A DNA stretch of 64,000 nt from the NCBI RefSeq assembly GCF_030295425.1, contig NZ_AP027081.1:4199001-4263000 (forward strand), in the 5' to 3' direction. Origin of the DNA: Mesoterricola sediminis. GTDB lineage: Bacteria > Acidobacteriota > Holophagae > Holophagales > Holophagaceae. The position numbers and the translations under genes were made by a program. The notes under the pieces are model-generated. The model ran no database searches. It saw nothing but the letters and a program-made list of their open reading frames with translations, and had not been told where the DNA came from. Shown here piece after piece: positions 8,651 through 17,573 of the stretch (within the stretch, counting starts at the first letter, position 1; the number at the start of each line of letters is the position of its first letter).

Positions 8651-9898
8651 ATGTCCCGAATGCCTGAATCCCTGCGATCCCTCGGGTTCCGCAACTTCCG
8701 CCTCTTCTTCATGGGCCAGCTGGTGTCCCTGATCGGCACCTGGATGCAGAGCGTCGCCCTGTCCTGGCTCGTCTACCGCCTCACGGGCAAGGCCGCCCTC
8801 CTGGGCCTGGTGGCCTTCGCCAGCCAGATCCCCATCTTCCTCCTGGGCAGCTTCGGCGGGGTATTGGCGGACCGGGTCGATCCCCGGCGCCTCCTCATCC
8901 TCACCCAGGCCCTCCAGATGGCGCAGGCCTTCGTCCTCGCCGCGCTGACCCTGACGGGGTGGATCCGCCCCTGGCAGATCCTCGCCCTGGCCACGGGGCT
9001 GGGCGTCATCAACGCCTTCGACCTGCCGGGGCGCCAGGTCCTCGTGGCCCGGACCGTGGACCGGGAGCATCTGCCCAACGCGATCGCGCTCAACAGCTCC
9101 ATCTTCCACGGCAGCCGCGTCCTGGGCCCGGCGGTGGCGGGGCTCCTGGTGGCGGCCATCGGCGAGGGCTGGTGCTTCCTGGCCAACGGCGTCAGCTTCC
9201 TGGCCGTCATCGCCGGCCTGGCCATGATGGACCTCCCGCCCTGGGTGTCCCGGGACGACCATCCCCCCGTCCTCACCCACATCGCCGAAGGCCTGCGCTT
9301 CGTGGCCGCGAACCGGCGGGTGGGCCTCCTCCTCCTGCTCCTGGGGGTCGTGTGCCTCATGGCCATGCCCTACACCGTGCTGATGCCCATCTTCGCGGAC
9401 AGCATCCTCAAGGGCGGCGCCAGGGGCCTGGGCCTCCTCATGGGCGCCTCCGGCCTCGGCGCCGTCCTGGGCGCCGCAGCCCTGGCCGGGAGGAAGGGGC
9501 ACGCGGGCCTGGAGCGCACGGCCTGGGTGGGCGCCGCCGCCGTGGGGATCGTCCTCACCGCCTTCGCCTTCTCCAGGGTCTTCTGGCTCTCCATGGTCCT
9601 CATGGTCCCGGCGGGCATGGCCATGGTCTCCCACATGACGAGCAACAACACCCTCGTCCAGATGCTGATCCCGGACGCCATGCGGGGCCGGGTGATGGCC
9701 TTCCACGCCATGACCTTCACGGTGGCCATGCCCATCGGCGCGCTCGTCATGGGCCTCCTGGCCCACAGGCTGGGGGCCCCCCTCACCGTCGCCCTCGGCG
9801 GCCTCGGCTGCGTCGCCGGGGCCCTCGCCTTCGCCGCGGCCTACCCCCGTCCGGAGGAGGACCCGGCGGGGCTCAGCGATCCATCTCGCCCGCGATGA
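8651..9898 (+). CDS. MFS efflux transporter (EntS/MFS_3-like)
   Basis: A 415-residue, 12-helix major facilitator. It begins RSLGFRNFRLFFMGQLVSLI, the typical start of the MFS_3/enterobactin-exporter group, followed by GTWMQSVALSWLVY and the loop motif GVLADRVDPRRLL (~residues 70-82). Members export siderophores or drugs; the substrate is not deducible. The start at 8651 was preferred because GGAG lies 6 nt upstream and the family N-terminus follows; extension to 8504 adds a non-conserved leader. Its 3' end overlaps the convergent nuoD by 26 bp. Confidence 0.88.
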   Translation: MSRMPESLRSLGFRNFRLFFMGQLVSLIGTWMQSVALSWLVYRLTGKAALLGLVAFASQIPIFLLGSFGGVLADRVDPRRLLILTQALQMAQAFVLAALTLTGWIRPWQILALATGLGVINAFDLPGRQVLVARTVDREHLPNAIALNSSIFHGSRVLGPAVAGLLVAAIGEGWCFLANGVSFLAVIAGLAMMDLPPWVSRDDHPPVLTHIAEGLRFVAANRRVGLLLLLLGVVCLMAMPYTVLMPIFADSILKGGARGLGLLMGASGLGAVLGAAALAGRKGHAGLERTAWVGAAAVGIVLTAFAFSRVFWLSMVLMVPAGMAMVSHMTSNNTLVQMLIPDAMRGRVMAFHAMTFTVAMPIGALVMGLLAHRLGAPLTVALGGLGCVAGALAFAAAYPRPEEDPAGLSDPSRPR

Positions 9899-11090
9899 TG
9901 TTCATGGCGCCGAGGACGGAGACGGCGTCCGCGATGAGGCGGCCCTTCACCTGCTCGTCGAAGGAGCTGAAGATGGGGAAGCAGGGCGGACGCACGTGGA
10001 TGCGGTACGGGCTCTTGGTGCCGTCGGAGACGATGTAGAAGCCCAGCTCGCCGTTGGCGGCCTCGGTGGCCGAGTAGACCTCGCCCACGGGCATCTCGAT
10101 GCCGTGCATGATGAGCTTGAAGTGGTGGATCAGGCTCTCCATGCGGGTGTAGACCTTCTCCTTGGGCGGCAGGGCGACCTTGTAGTCGTCCACGATGACC
10201 GGGCCGGGCCCGATCTCCTTGAGCCGGTCCAGGCACTGGCGCACGATCCGCAGCGACTGGCGCATCTCCTCGGTGCGGACCAGGTAGCGGTCGTAGACGT
10301 CGCCGGTGGTGCCGACGGCGATGTCGAACTGGTAGGTCTCGTAGTCCAGGTAGGGCTGGGCGACCCGCAGGTCGTGGGCCACGCCGGCCGCGCGGAGGCA
10401 GGGGCCCGTGTAGCCCCAGTTGATGGCGTTCTCGGGCGTGATCGCGCCGACCCCCTTGGTGCGGTCGGCCCAGATGGGGTTGTGGGTGAGGAGCTTCTCC
10501 ATCTCGTCGATGGTGCGCTCGCAGCTCTCGAGGAACTGGCCGCACAGGGGCTCGAACTCCGCCGGGATGTCCCGGAAGAGGCCGCCGATGCGGGTGAAGC
10601 TGGAGTGCAGGCGCTGGCCGGCCATCATCTCGAAGAGGTCGTAGATGGTCTCCCGCTCCTTGAACATGTAGAGGAAGGCCGTGTAGGCGCCGATGTCCAC
10701 GGCGTTGATGCCGATGCAGACCAGGTGGTCCCCGATGCGGGCCAGTTCCGAGCAGAGCACCCGCAGCACCCGCGAGCGGGGCGGGTCCTGCACGCCCAGG
10801 AGCTTCTCCACCGCCAGGGTGTAGCCCACGTTGTTCATGAGGGAGCTGCAGTAGTTCAGGCGGTCCGTGAGGGGGATGAACTGCTGGTAGGTCAGGTTCT
10901 CGCCCAGCTTCTCGACGCCCCGGTGGAGGTAGCCGATCTGGGGGGTGGCCTTCACGATGATCTCGCCCTCGAGCTCCAGCACGATGTGGAGGGTCCCGTG
11001 GGTGACCGGGTGGGAGGGCCCCATATTGACGATCATGCGGTCGCCGTCGGAGGCCTGGGCGGTGGGGTTGGGTGCCATCGTCTTAGACAT
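9873..11090 (-). CDS. nuoD: NADH-quinone oxidoreductase subunit D
   Basis: The 49-kDa subunit of complex I, which with NuoB forms the quinone-binding site in the peripheral arm. It has 405 residues and the family signatures NMGPSHPVTHGTLHIVLELE (~22-41), GYLHRGVEKL and RIGDHLVCIG, and ends GAMNIIAGEMDR. The GPSHP variant replaces the more usual GPQHP. The gene overlaps nuoC by 8 bp (NuoC ends AATGTCTAA, within which NuoD starts), so the two are translationally coupled. It is the last gene in this nuoABCD cluster; nuoE and later genes do not follow. Confidence 0.97.
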   Translation of the reverse strand: MSKTMAPNPTAQASDGDRMIVNMGPSHPVTHGTLHIVLELEGEIIVKATPQIGYLHRGVEKLGENLTYQQFIPLTDRLNYCSSLMNNVGYTLAVEKLLGVQDPPRSRVLRVLCSELARIGDHLVCIGINAVDIGAYTAFLYMFKERETIYDLFEMMAGQRLHSSFTRIGGLFRDIPAEFEPLCGQFLESCERTIDEMEKLLTHNPIWADRTKGVGAITPENAINWGYTGPCLRAAGVAHDLRVAQPYLDYETYQFDIAVGTTGDVYDRYLVRTEEMRQSLRIVRQCLDRLKEIGPGPVIVDDYKVALPPKEKVYTRMESLIHHFKLIMHGIEMPVGEVYSATEAANGELGFYIVSDGTKSPYRIHVRPPCFPIFSSFDEQVKGRLIADAVSVLGAMNIIAGEMDR

Positions 11091-11601
11091 TGAGGGATCT
11101 CGCGTCGGGGGAATAGGAGGCGCCGATGTCCTGGCTGCAGAACACGTCCCCGCCGTCCAGCGGGAAGTCCTTGCGCAGGGGGTGGCCCGGGAAGTCCTCC
11201 CACATCAGGAGGCGGCGCGGGTCGGGGTGGCCCTCGAAGGGGATGCCGAACATGTCCATGGTCTCCCGCTCGGCCCAGTCCGCCGACTTGAACCGGCTCA
11301 CGAGGCTGGGGACCGCCTCGCCCTCGCCCACCCGCATCTTGATGCGGAGGCGCTCCTGGCTGGCCAGGTTGAGGAGGTGGTAGACGACGTCGAAGCGGGG
11401 ATCCCGCTGCCCGCCGTCCACCGCGGTCACGTCGAGGAGCAGCTGGAACCCCTCCCGGTAGACCAGGTCGATCACCTCCAGGAAGCGGTCGCGGCCGACG
11501 ACGATGGTCTGGTCGCCCCGGAAGGCGTGCCTGTCCAGCACGGCCCCGGGAAGGATTTCGTCAATGCGTTCAGTCACCATGCGCGCGTCCTCGAAGCTCA
11601 C
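11083..11601 (-). CDS. nuoC: NADH-quinone oxidoreductase subunit C
   Basis: The 30-kDa subunit of the complex I peripheral arm; 172 residues. The conserved C-terminal block is [20 protein letters not shown] followed by [20 protein letters not shown]. It is separate from NuoD, not fused as in enterobacteria. The start overlaps the nuoB stop by 4 bp (ATGA), and the stop overlaps nuoD. The short tail after LRKDFPL is typical. Confidence 0.95.
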   Translation of the reverse strand: MSFEDARMVTERIDEILPGAVLDRHAFRGDQTIVVGRDRFLEVIDLVYREGFQLLLDVTAVDGGQRDPRFDVVYHLLNLASQERLRIKMRVGEGEAVPSLVSRFKSADWAERETMDMFGIPFEGHPDPRRLLMWEDFPGHPLRKDFPLDGGDVFCSQDIGASYSPDARSLNV

Positions 11602-12206
11602 CAGATCCGTTGATCGCCGTTTTCACCGGCGGCCAGCACCATCTCGCGGACCACCTGGTGATTGGAAAGGCCCCGGGCCTCCTGGAGGGCCTCCTGCCGG
11701 GCCATGGACGCGTAGAACCGCTCGATGTGCTCCCGCCGGCCCTTGAGGGTCTCCTGCGTGATCTTCTCCTGGAGCTTCATGGCGCCGTAGATCATGGACT
11801 CGGGCCTGGGCGGGCACCCGGGGACGTACACGTCCACCGGCACCACGCGGTCGATGCCCTGCAGGGTGGAGTAGGTGCGGTACATCCCCCCGCTGGAGGC
11901 GCACACGCCCACCGCCAGGACCCACTTGGGCTCGGCCATCTGGGAGTAGACCTGGCGCAGGATGGGGGCCTGCTTGTTGGTGATGGTGCCCAGGACGAGG
12001 AGCATGTCGCTCTGCCGCGGGGAGAAGCGCAGGGCCTCGGCCCCGAAGCGGGAGAAGTCGTAGCGGCTGGCCATCATGGACATGAACTCGATGGCGCAGC
12101 AGGCGGTGCCGAAGGGCAGCGGCCACAGGCTGTTCTTGCGGGCCCAGTTGACCACGGCGTCGAGCCGGGTCGTCATCACCGAATCGTCGAGGTGGATGCC
12201 GGTCAT
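11598..12206 (-). CDS. nuoB: NADH-quinone oxidoreductase subunit B
   Basis: Carries iron-sulfur cluster N2, the last electron donor to quinone. In this 202-residue protein the four cluster ligands are visible: the tandem Cys36-Cys37 in [10 protein letters not shown], Cys102 in [11 protein letters not shown] and Cys131 in [10 protein letters not shown]. The C-terminal tail (about residues 150-202) is helical and longer than in many homologues. One base separates it from nuoA and it overlaps nuoC by 4 bp, so the cluster is one operon. Confidence 0.97.
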   Translation of the reverse strand: MTGIHLDDSVMTTRLDAVVNWARKNSLWPLPFGTACCAIEFMSMMASRYDFSRFGAEALRFSPRQSDMLLVLGTITNKQAPILRQVYSQMAEPKWVLAVGVCASSGGMYRTYSTLQGIDRVVPVDVYVPGCPPRPESMIYGAMKLQEKITQETLKGRREHIERFYASMARQEALQEARGLSNHQVVREMVLAAGENGDQRIW

Positions 12207-12207
12207 G

Positions 12208-12591
12208 TCAGCGCTCCCATTCCAGGGCGCCCTTGCCCCAGGCGTAGGCGTAACCCACCAGGAGCGTGGCCACGAAGCTCAGGCAGGCCCAGAAGGTCCA
12301 GAGGTGGGCCTTGTACTGGACGGCCCAGGGGAAGAGGAAGGCCGCCTCCACGTCGAACAGGATGAAGAGCATGGCCACCAGGTAGAACTTGATGCTGTAG
12401 CGGTGCCGCGCGCCCTCCTGGAGGGGCGGGGCGCCGCACTCGTAGGGGGTCAGCTTGTAGGGCTGGGGGTTCTCCGGCTTGAGGAGGCCGGGCAGGATCT
12501 TGCCGGAGACCACCAGGATGGCGGCGCCGACGAGGGCCGCCAGCAGGAGCAGCAGCAGAACGGGCAGGAAGGGGTGGGAGGTGTCGGTCAT
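12208..12591 (-). CDS. nuoA: NADH-quinone oxidoreductase subunit A
   Basis: Small membrane subunit of complex I, 127 residues with three transmembrane helices (~8-30, 62-85, 95-118). The loop after TM1 has the conserved [20 protein letters not shown], and TM2 contains the acidic [11 protein letters not shown]. The start is set at ATG 12591 because helix 1 begins soon after; the upstream in-frame GTG/other starts add a non-conserved leader. It is the first gene of nuoABCD. Confidence 0.95.
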   Translation of the reverse strand: MTDTSHPFLPVLLLLLLAALVGAAILVVSGKILPGLLKPENPQPYKLTPYECGAPPLQEGARHRYSIKFYLVAMLFILFDVEAAFLFPWAVQYKAHLWTFWACLSFVATLLVGYAYAWGKGALEWER

Positions 12592-12666
12592 GGGGGTTCC
12601 GGGGCGTCGGAGCGCCAATCCATGATCATAGCCTCAAGTGCCGGGGTTTTGCCCCGGGCTCCTCGC

Positions 12667-12672
12667 TATAAT
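12667..12672 (+). promoter_or_regulatory. -10 box 7 nt before the SPOR gene start
   Basis: A perfect TATAAT ends 7 nt before the ATG at 12680, and no Shine-Dalgarno sequence is present between them. Transcription would begin at or next to the start codon, giving a leaderless mRNA. A GC hairpin (CCGGGG-TTTTG-CCCCGG, 12641-12657) lies just upstream. Confidence 0.5.
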
Positions 12673-12679
12673 CCCCCCC

Positions 12680-13261
12680 ATGGCCATCCGCGATTCCCAG
12701 ACCGTCGTCCTCAGCCGGCAGGCCATCCTCCTGGTGACGGCGGTGGGGGTGGGGCTCCTGACCCTCTGTTACGTGCTTGGCGTGCAGGTCGGCAAGCAGA
12801 GCGCCGCCCTCCGCCGGCCCCTGTCCAAGGGCGCTGGGGAGGAACTGGACGAATTGCCCGCGAGTCTGGCCGACCAGCTCAAGGCCCTGGAACAGACGGG
12901 CGCTGGCGCCGGCTTCACCAAGCCCCAGAAGCCGGTCGAGCCCAAGCCCGAGGCGCCGGCCGAGACGAAGGCCCCCGCCGCGCCCGAACCGGCCCGCAAG
13001 GACCCGGAGCCGGCCCCGGCCAAGGAGGCGGAGGCCGAGGGCCTCTGGGTCCTCCAGATCGTGTCGACCCCGGACGCCGCGGAGGCCAAGGCCATGCTGG
13101 CCAAGGCGAGGGCCGCGGGCTTCCAGGCCCAGACGGTCCATGAAAAGAATCTGTACAAGGTCCGGGTCCAACCGGCGGCCAAGCGCGCCGTGGCCGATGC
13201 GACAGCCAAGAAGCTGAAGAACCACGGATTCAAGCCCTTCGCCGTCCGGGCGGAACCATGA
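12680..13261 (+). CDS. SPOR-domain protein, single-pass membrane
   Basis: A 193-residue bitopic protein. After a short cytoplasmic start comes one transmembrane helix (AILLVTAVGVGLLTLCYVLG, ~15-34), then a Pro/Ala/Lys/Glu-rich linker (~75-115) and a C-terminal SPOR domain (LWVLQIVSTPDAAEAKAML to the end). SPOR domains bind denuded glycan strands at division sites, so a role in septal cell-wall metabolism is likely. The start at 12680 is preferred over 12638 because the topology begins here and a TATAAT lies immediately upstream. Its stop overlaps the next gene by 4 bp. Confidence 0.85.
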   Translation: MAIRDSQTVVLSRQAILLVTAVGVGLLTLCYVLGVQVGKQSAALRRPLSKGAGEELDELPASLADQLKALEQTGAGAGFTKPQKPVEPKPEAPAETKAPAAPEPARKDPEPAPAKEAEAEGLWVLQIVSTPDAAEAKAMLAKARAAGFQAQTVHEKNLYKVRVQPAAKRAVADATAKKLKNHGFKPFAVRAEP

Positions 13262-14730
13262 AGAACCTGATCCCCTCCTTCCTGCCCACCCCCCGCCCCG
13301 CGCTCCAGGAAGGCCCCACCGAGATCCCCCACGCCCGGCGCATCTTCCCCCTCCGGAACCTCCACTTCCGGGACGTGAAGGCCGTCGGGTTCGACATGGA
13401 CTACACCCTGAGCCACTACCGGTCCCCCGAGATCGAGGACTTGGCCTACCAGCACTCCGTCCGGCTCCTGGTGGCGGAGAAGGGCTACCCCGCCTGGCTC
13501 CTCGACACCCGCTTCGACCCCGCCTTCGCCATCCGCGGGCTGGTGCTCGACGGCGGGCGGGGCAATCTGCTCAAGCTGAACAGCGAGCGCCAGGTGGTCC
13601 GGGCGTCCCATGGCACCCGGCCCCTCACCCGGGAGGAGATCGACGCCACCTATGAACGCCGGCGGCTGATCAGCCGGGGCGGCAGCTACCGGAGCATCGA
13701 CACCCTGTTCGAGATCCCCGAATGCCACCTCTACGCCGTCCTGGTGGACGCGGCCGAGGCGGGTCGTCTGCCGGGTAAGGACCCCCTCCTCCTCTTCCAG
13801 GATGTCCGCTGGGCCATCGATTCCGCCCACCGCCTGGGCGTCATGAAAGCCGAGATCCTGGGAAATCTTGATTTGTTCATCATAAGGGACCCGGACCTGC
13901 CCGCGGCCCTGGACCGGTGGAAGCGGGCGGGTAAAAAGCTCTTCGTCGTCAGCAACAGTGAATGGAGTTTTACACAAGGCGTGCTCAGCTACTTGCTGGA
14001 CGGCCAGGATCCGGGCCGGCCGCTTTGGACCGATTATTTCGACTTGGTCGTCGTAAGTGCCCGGAAGCCCGTTTTTTTCCTGGAAACGCCCGAGCCCGAA
14101 CCCCTTCCCGGGCAGACGGCCGCCTACCGGGGCGGCAATGCCCTCTGGATGGAAGAATTATTGGATGCCCGGGGGGAGGAGATCCTGTACGTGGGCGACC
14201 ACATCTACGGCGACATCCTCCGCTCCAAGAAGAACGTCAGCTGGCACACCATGCTTCTAATCCCAGAACTCACAGCGACTTTGGAGCAATTCGAAGAGCA
14301 GGCGCACGAACTGCAGGAATTCATGCGCCTGGAAGCCGACCGGAGGAAATCCGAACTCCGGGCCGGTTTCCTGGACAACCTCCTGAAGCGGAACCGGGAG
14401 CACCGCCACCTCCTCTCCGGGCGTCTTTCTCCTGAAGCCATGCACGCGCTCGACTTAGAAGCCGTCCAACTCCGGTCGGAACGGGATGCCCGCCTGGAGG
14501 CGGCCGCCCGCGACAGCGCCCGCATCGCCCAGCTGGACGAACGTCTGGAGGCCACCTTCAATCGCCCCTGGGGAAGCATATTCCGGGACGGTTACGACCA
14601 AACCCGCTTTGCCGACCAGATCCAAACCTATGCTTGCGCGTACACTGGGCGGATCAGTAACCTGTATATGGTTGATCCCTCAACCGCACTTTATGCACCG
14701 GTTCCGACACTTCCGCACGAGCAGGCCTGA
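13258..14730 (+). CDS. HAD-superfamily 5'-nucleotidase (cN-II-like)
   Basis: A 490-residue enzyme of the HAD-IG 5'-nucleotidase family (related to eukaryotic cytosolic purine nucleotidase II), expected to dephosphorylate IMP/GMP-type nucleotides. HAD motif I is FDMDYTL (catalytic Asp46 and Asp48), motif II is FVVSNSEWSF, and motif III/IV is ILYVGDHIYGDI. A helical, charge-rich region (~340-430) matches the long C-terminal extension of this family. It is translationally coupled to the SPOR gene (ATGA overlap). Part of it (about 13860-14300) uses more AT-ending codons than its neighbours. Confidence 0.88.
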   Translation: MKNLIPSFLPTPRPALQEGPTEIPHARRIFPLRNLHFRDVKAVGFDMDYTLSHYRSPEIEDLAYQHSVRLLVAEKGYPAWLLDTRFDPAFAIRGLVLDGGRGNLLKLNSERQVVRASHGTRPLTREEIDATYERRRLISRGGSYRSIDTLFEIPECHLYAVLVDAAEAGRLPGKDPLLLFQDVRWAIDSAHRLGVMKAEILGNLDLFIIRDPDLPAALDRWKRAGKKLFVVSNSEWSFTQGVLSYLLDGQDPGRPLWTDYFDLVVVSARKPVFFLETPEPEPLPGQTAAYRGGNALWMEELLDARGEEILYVGDHIYGDILRSKKNVSWHTMLLIPELTATLEQFEEQAHELQEFMRLEADRRKSELRAGFLDNLLKRNREHRHLLSGRLSPEAMHALDLEAVQLRSERDARLEAAARDSARIAQLDERLEATFNRPWGSIFRDGYDQTRFADQIQTYACAYTGRISNLYMVDPSTALYAPVPTLPHEQA

Positions 14731-14746
14731 AGCTTTTTCACCAGGG

Positions 14747-14799
14747 CGGGTCTTGAAAATGCATGGAACAGGCTTCAGTTTCTGTTCATCAAAGACCCG
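14747..14799 (+). other. Nested hairpin between nucleotidase and XRE genes
   Basis: Two nested perfect stems can be drawn: the outer CGGGTCTT (14747-14754) with AAGACCCG (14792-14799), and the inner GAACAG (14766-14771) with CTGTTC (14782-14787). The region is AT-richer than the flanks. It could be a terminator for the nucleotidase, an operator for the XRE protein, or a small structured RNA. No U-run follows. Confidence 0.4.
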
Positions 14800-14826
14800 T
14801 GCCGTTGCATAAGGTAGGGCATTTAG

Positions 14827-16338
14827 TCATGCTGTCATGAAACCAGGAGCGTCCAAATTGAAGCGATTCGATTCCAATTCCGAAGCCCCGCTTTCCACGG
14901 CTACCCTGGGTGACCGGATCAAGGCCGTACGACTTACCTGGCGATGGTCCCAGGAGGAGATGGCCGAGGCCCTCCGCGTGGACCAGGCCTCCATCTCCTT
15001 CTGGGAACGCGACAAGATCAAGCCCTCGGGCTCCGCCATCGTCGCGCTGGCCTCCCTGTTCCGCACGAGCACCGAGGCCCTGGAGGCGGGCACGGGCTTC
15101 AAGATTCCGGATCCGCCCTCGCACCCGGAATCCGCGAAGGTCGATCGCGAGTTCCCCCGGAGCGTGAGCCTGCCGGCCGGCAGCGAGGACGTGGTCATGG
15201 TCGTCGACCTGGCCGACGGCTCCTCCAAGGGCAAGCAGCTCTCGGAGGCCATGATGAGCCTCGTGCAGGGCGTCAAGGACAGCCGGCGCGTCTGGGTCGT
15301 CCTCGAGTAGCAGCCTCCCCTCCGCCAGGCCGCCTTGGCCTCATCCAGGAGCCGCGGGAGCCAACGGTCCATCTGGTGCCGGAACCGCTGGACCAGGCCC
15401 TCGGGCGTCTCCCCTTGGACGAGGACGATGGGCACCGGGCGGGTGACGGCGGCCCCGCCCCCGTCCAGGAGGGTGGCCCGGGCCTCCAGGTGGTAGGTGG
15501 CCCCGCGGGCGCCGTCGGGGCTGGCGAAGATGAACGCCGGCCCCGCCGCCCCGCCTGAAAAGGCCAGGTCCAGCACCAGGTCGGGCGCCGCATCCCGGGG
15601 CGTCGGCCCGCAGCTGGCCGCCAGGGCCCGGAGGTAGGCCTCCACGCCGGGGGGCAACTCGGCGTTGGTGCGCAGGGCCAGGGTCAGCTTCGCCAGGTCC
15701 AGGGGGGGCAGCGGCGCCCGGCCCAGCTCCTCCAGGCGCGCCGCCACCACCGCCTGCTCCGCGCGCATGGCCGCCAATAAGTCCGGACCGGCCTCCAGCC
15801 GCTCGGCGTCGAGCGCCAGGCGGTCCAGGTCCGAAGCCGCCTGCCGCGTCCGCCACAGCGCCCGGCGGCTCACCTCGGGCCCGAGGCGGAGCCGGGCCTC
15901 CCGGAGCCGATCCAAGCGAACGGCCAGGGCCCGGCGGGCCTGGTCGAGGTCCAGGTAGGCCAGGGCGAAGACCGTGCGGGCCGCCCTGTCGGTGAAGGTC
16001 CGGGCCACCCCGAGGCCGGGCAGGTCCACGGCCGCGGCGCCGACCTGCACGTCCTCCCACACCTGGCGCCCGCTCGCTCCGGCCCCCCGGGGTTCCACCA
16101 GCCGGGTCGCCACCCGGGTCTCCCCCCGCACCGTCGCCCCCAGCCGGGCCACCACATTGAAGCGGGCGCGGTCCGAGGCCTGGGCGATGGCCCGCCCTTC
16201 CTGGTCGCCCAGCTCCGCCGTGCCCAGGGCATAGATCCGCCCCGGCGCCTCGGGGAGGGACTCCACCCAGGCGGGCCGGGGCGGGGCCGGCGCTTGAAGA
16301 AGGCAAAGGAGGGCGAAGGGGGCGACGTGCGGGTCCAC
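14827..16338 (-). CDS. LPP20-like protein with abnormal antisense C-terminal extension
   Basis: The first ~340 residues look real: an N-terminal hydrophobic stretch (APFALLCLLQAPAPP) then an LPP20-like domain (PAWVESLPEAPGRIYALGTA, ~23-150), an Ala/Arg/Leu-rich helical region and a C-terminal domain ending near KAAWRRGG. The family is found in secreted lipoproteins linked to envelope and flagellar functions, but no lipobox Cys is evident. The GTG start has GGAGG just upstream. No stop codon occurs where the domain ends; the frame runs a further ~160 codons antisense through the entire XRE gene. That tail is Ser/Arg/Thr-rich and shadow-like, so a stop has probably been lost or the true end lies near 15310. 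Confidence 0.6.
   Translation of the reverse strand: MDPHVAPFALLCLLQAPAPPRPAWVESLPEAPGRIYALGTAELGDQEGRAIAQASDRARFNVVARLGATVRGETRVATRLVEPRGAGASGRQVWEDVQVGAAAVDLPGLGVARTFTDRAARTVFALAYLDLDQARRALAVRLDRLREARLRLGPEVSRRALWRTRQAASDLDRLALDAERLEAGPDLLAAMRAEQAVVAARLEELGRAPLPPLDLAKLTLALRTNAELPPGVEAYLRALAASCGPTPRDAAPDLVLDLAFSGGAAGPAFIFASPDGARGATYHLEARATLLDGGGAAVTRPVPIVLVQGETPEGLVQRFRHQMDRWLPRLLDEAKAAWRRGGCYSRTTQTRRLSLTPCTRLIMASESCLPLEEPSARSTTMTTSSLPAGRLTLRGNSRSTFADSGCEGGSGILKPVPASRASVLVRNREASATMAEPEGLILSRSQKEMEAWSTRRASAISSWDHRQVSRTALIRSPRVAVESGASELESNRFNLDAPGFMTA
14837..15310 (+). CDS. XRE-family HTH regulator
   Basis: A 157-residue protein with a Cro/CI-type helix-turn-helix (about residues 24-75: LGDRIKAVRLTWRWSQEEMA and VDQASISFWERDKIKPSG). 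The C-terminal ~80 residues (PRSVSLPAGSEDVVMVVDLA onward to VWVVLE) form a small alpha/beta domain I do not recognise. No ligand or partner can be named. The nested hairpin just upstream is a candidate binding site. The opposite strand carries an open frame of the neighbouring gene across its full length. Confidence 0.8.
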   Translation: MKPGASKLKRFDSNSEAPLSTATLGDRIKAVRLTWRWSQEEMAEALRVDQASISFWERDKIKPSGSAIVALASLFRTSTEALEAGTGFKIPDPPSHPESAKVDREFPRSVSLPAGSEDVVMVVDLADGSSKGKQLSEAMMSLVQGVKDSRRVWVVLE

Positions 16339-16362
16339 CCCCTCCAGGTTGGTCCGGATCGC

Positions 16363-17550
16363 CTACTTCGCCAGGATCTGGCGGATGGCCGCCACCACCT
16401 GGTCCTGGTCGTCCTCCGTGAGGCCCGGCCACAGGGGCAGGCTCATGAGGCGCTCCCCGCTCCACTCCGTGTGGGGCAGGCCGTCCTTGGGCAGCGCGCC
16501 GGGATGGGCGGCGTAGAAGTCGCGGTAGAAGGAATGGACGTGGGCGGGGCGGTAGTGGATGCCCGTGCCGATGTTCTCGTCCTTCAGGCGGGCCACGAAG
16601 GCGTCGCGGTCCATGCCGGCCTTCTCGGGCCGGATGCGGAGCACGAACAGGTGGAAGCAGTGCGCGTGGACGTCGTCCCCGGGCGAGGGGAGGACGACCT
16701 CGGGCAGGTCGGCCAGGAGCTCCAGGTAGCGCCGGAAGAGCACGCCGCGCCGGGCGTTGAACCCGTCGAGCTTCTTGATCTGGTGCAGGCCCATGGCGGC
16801 CTGGATGTCCATGAAGTTGGCCTTGCGGGAGGGCTCGGTGACGTCGAAGTGGGGGCTGCCCTCCTTGGCGAACCGCTTCCAGGCGTCCCGCTCGATGCCG
16901 TGGAAGCGCAGGCGCTTGATGCGCGGCTCGTGCGCGGCGTCGTGGAAGGCGATGGCGCCGCCCTCCCCCGTGGTCATGTTCTTGTTGGGGTGGAAGCTGT
17001 AGACGGAGAAGACCGAGCGCGGGTCCGCGCCGATCTTCCGGCCGCGGTAGGAGGCCCCCATGGCCTGGGCGGCGTCCTCCACGACCCAGAGGCCGTGCCG
17101 CTCCGCGATGGCCCAGATCTCGTCCATCGGGCAGGGCAGGCCCGTGAGGTGGACCGGGATGATCCCCTTGGTCCGGGGGGTGATGGCCGCCTCCAGGCCC
17201 CGGGGGTCCAGGTTGAGGGTGACCGGGTCGATGTCGACGAGGACGGGAATGCCGCCCTGGAGGATGATGGTGCTCAGGGTGGAGACCCAGGTGAGGGCCG
17301 TGGTGATCACCTCGTCCCCGGGCTGGATGCCCAGGCACTGCATGGTGATCTCCTGGGCCGTGGTCGCGCTGTTCATGGCCAGGACGTGGGGGATCCCGTT
17401 GTACGCCTGGAGGGCCTCCTCGAACTTCGCGGCCTTGGGGCCCGTCGTGAGCCAGCCGCTCTCGATCGAATCGATGATCTCGGCGATCTCCTCCTGGCCG
17501 ACCATGGGGCGGGTGAAGGGCAGGAACGCCTCGCGGCGCTTGTAGGTCAT
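16363..17550 (-). CDS. DegT/DnrJ/EryC1 family PLP aminotransferase
   Basis: A 395-residue sugar aminotransferase type that transfers an amino group from glutamate to keto-sugar nucleotides for cell-surface polysaccharide. Fold-type I landmarks: TTAQEI, VVEDAAQAMG (Asp159 binds the PLP ring nitrogen) and SFHPNKNMTTGEGG (Lys190, Schiff base). C-terminal NIGTGIHYRPAHVHSFYRD is typical of ArnB/PseC-like members. It starts ATG 17550 with CCGGAGG 5 nt upstream. It lies 23 bp downstream of folD and 24 bp upstream of the LPP20-like gene, so the three may be one operon; no other sugar genes are near. Confidence 0.92.
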   Translation of the reverse strand: MTYKRREAFLPFTRPMVGQEEIAEIIDSIESGWLTTGPKAAKFEEALQAYNGIPHVLAMNSATTAQEITMQCLGIQPGDEVITTALTWVSTLSTIILQGGIPVLVDIDPVTLNLDPRGLEAAITPRTKGIIPVHLTGLPCPMDEIWAIAERHGLWVVEDAAQAMGASYRGRKIGADPRSVFSVYSFHPNKNMTTGEGGAIAFHDAAHEPRIKRLRFHGIERDAWKRFAKEGSPHFDVTEPSRKANFMDIQAAMGLHQIKKLDGFNARRGVLFRRYLELLADLPEVVLPSPGDDVHAHCFHLFVLRIRPEKAGMDRDAFVARLKDENIGTGIHYRPAHVHSFYRDFYAAHPGALPKDGLPHTEWSGERLMSLPLWPGLTEDDQDQVVAAIRQILAK

Positions 17551-17573
17551 GGTTCCTCCGGTTCCTTGCGTGT

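Noticed and set aside
14241-14256. CTGGCACACCATGCTT as a sigma-54 promoter
   Set aside because: GG-to-GC spacing is wrong for -24/-12 and it lies inside the nucleotidase gene.
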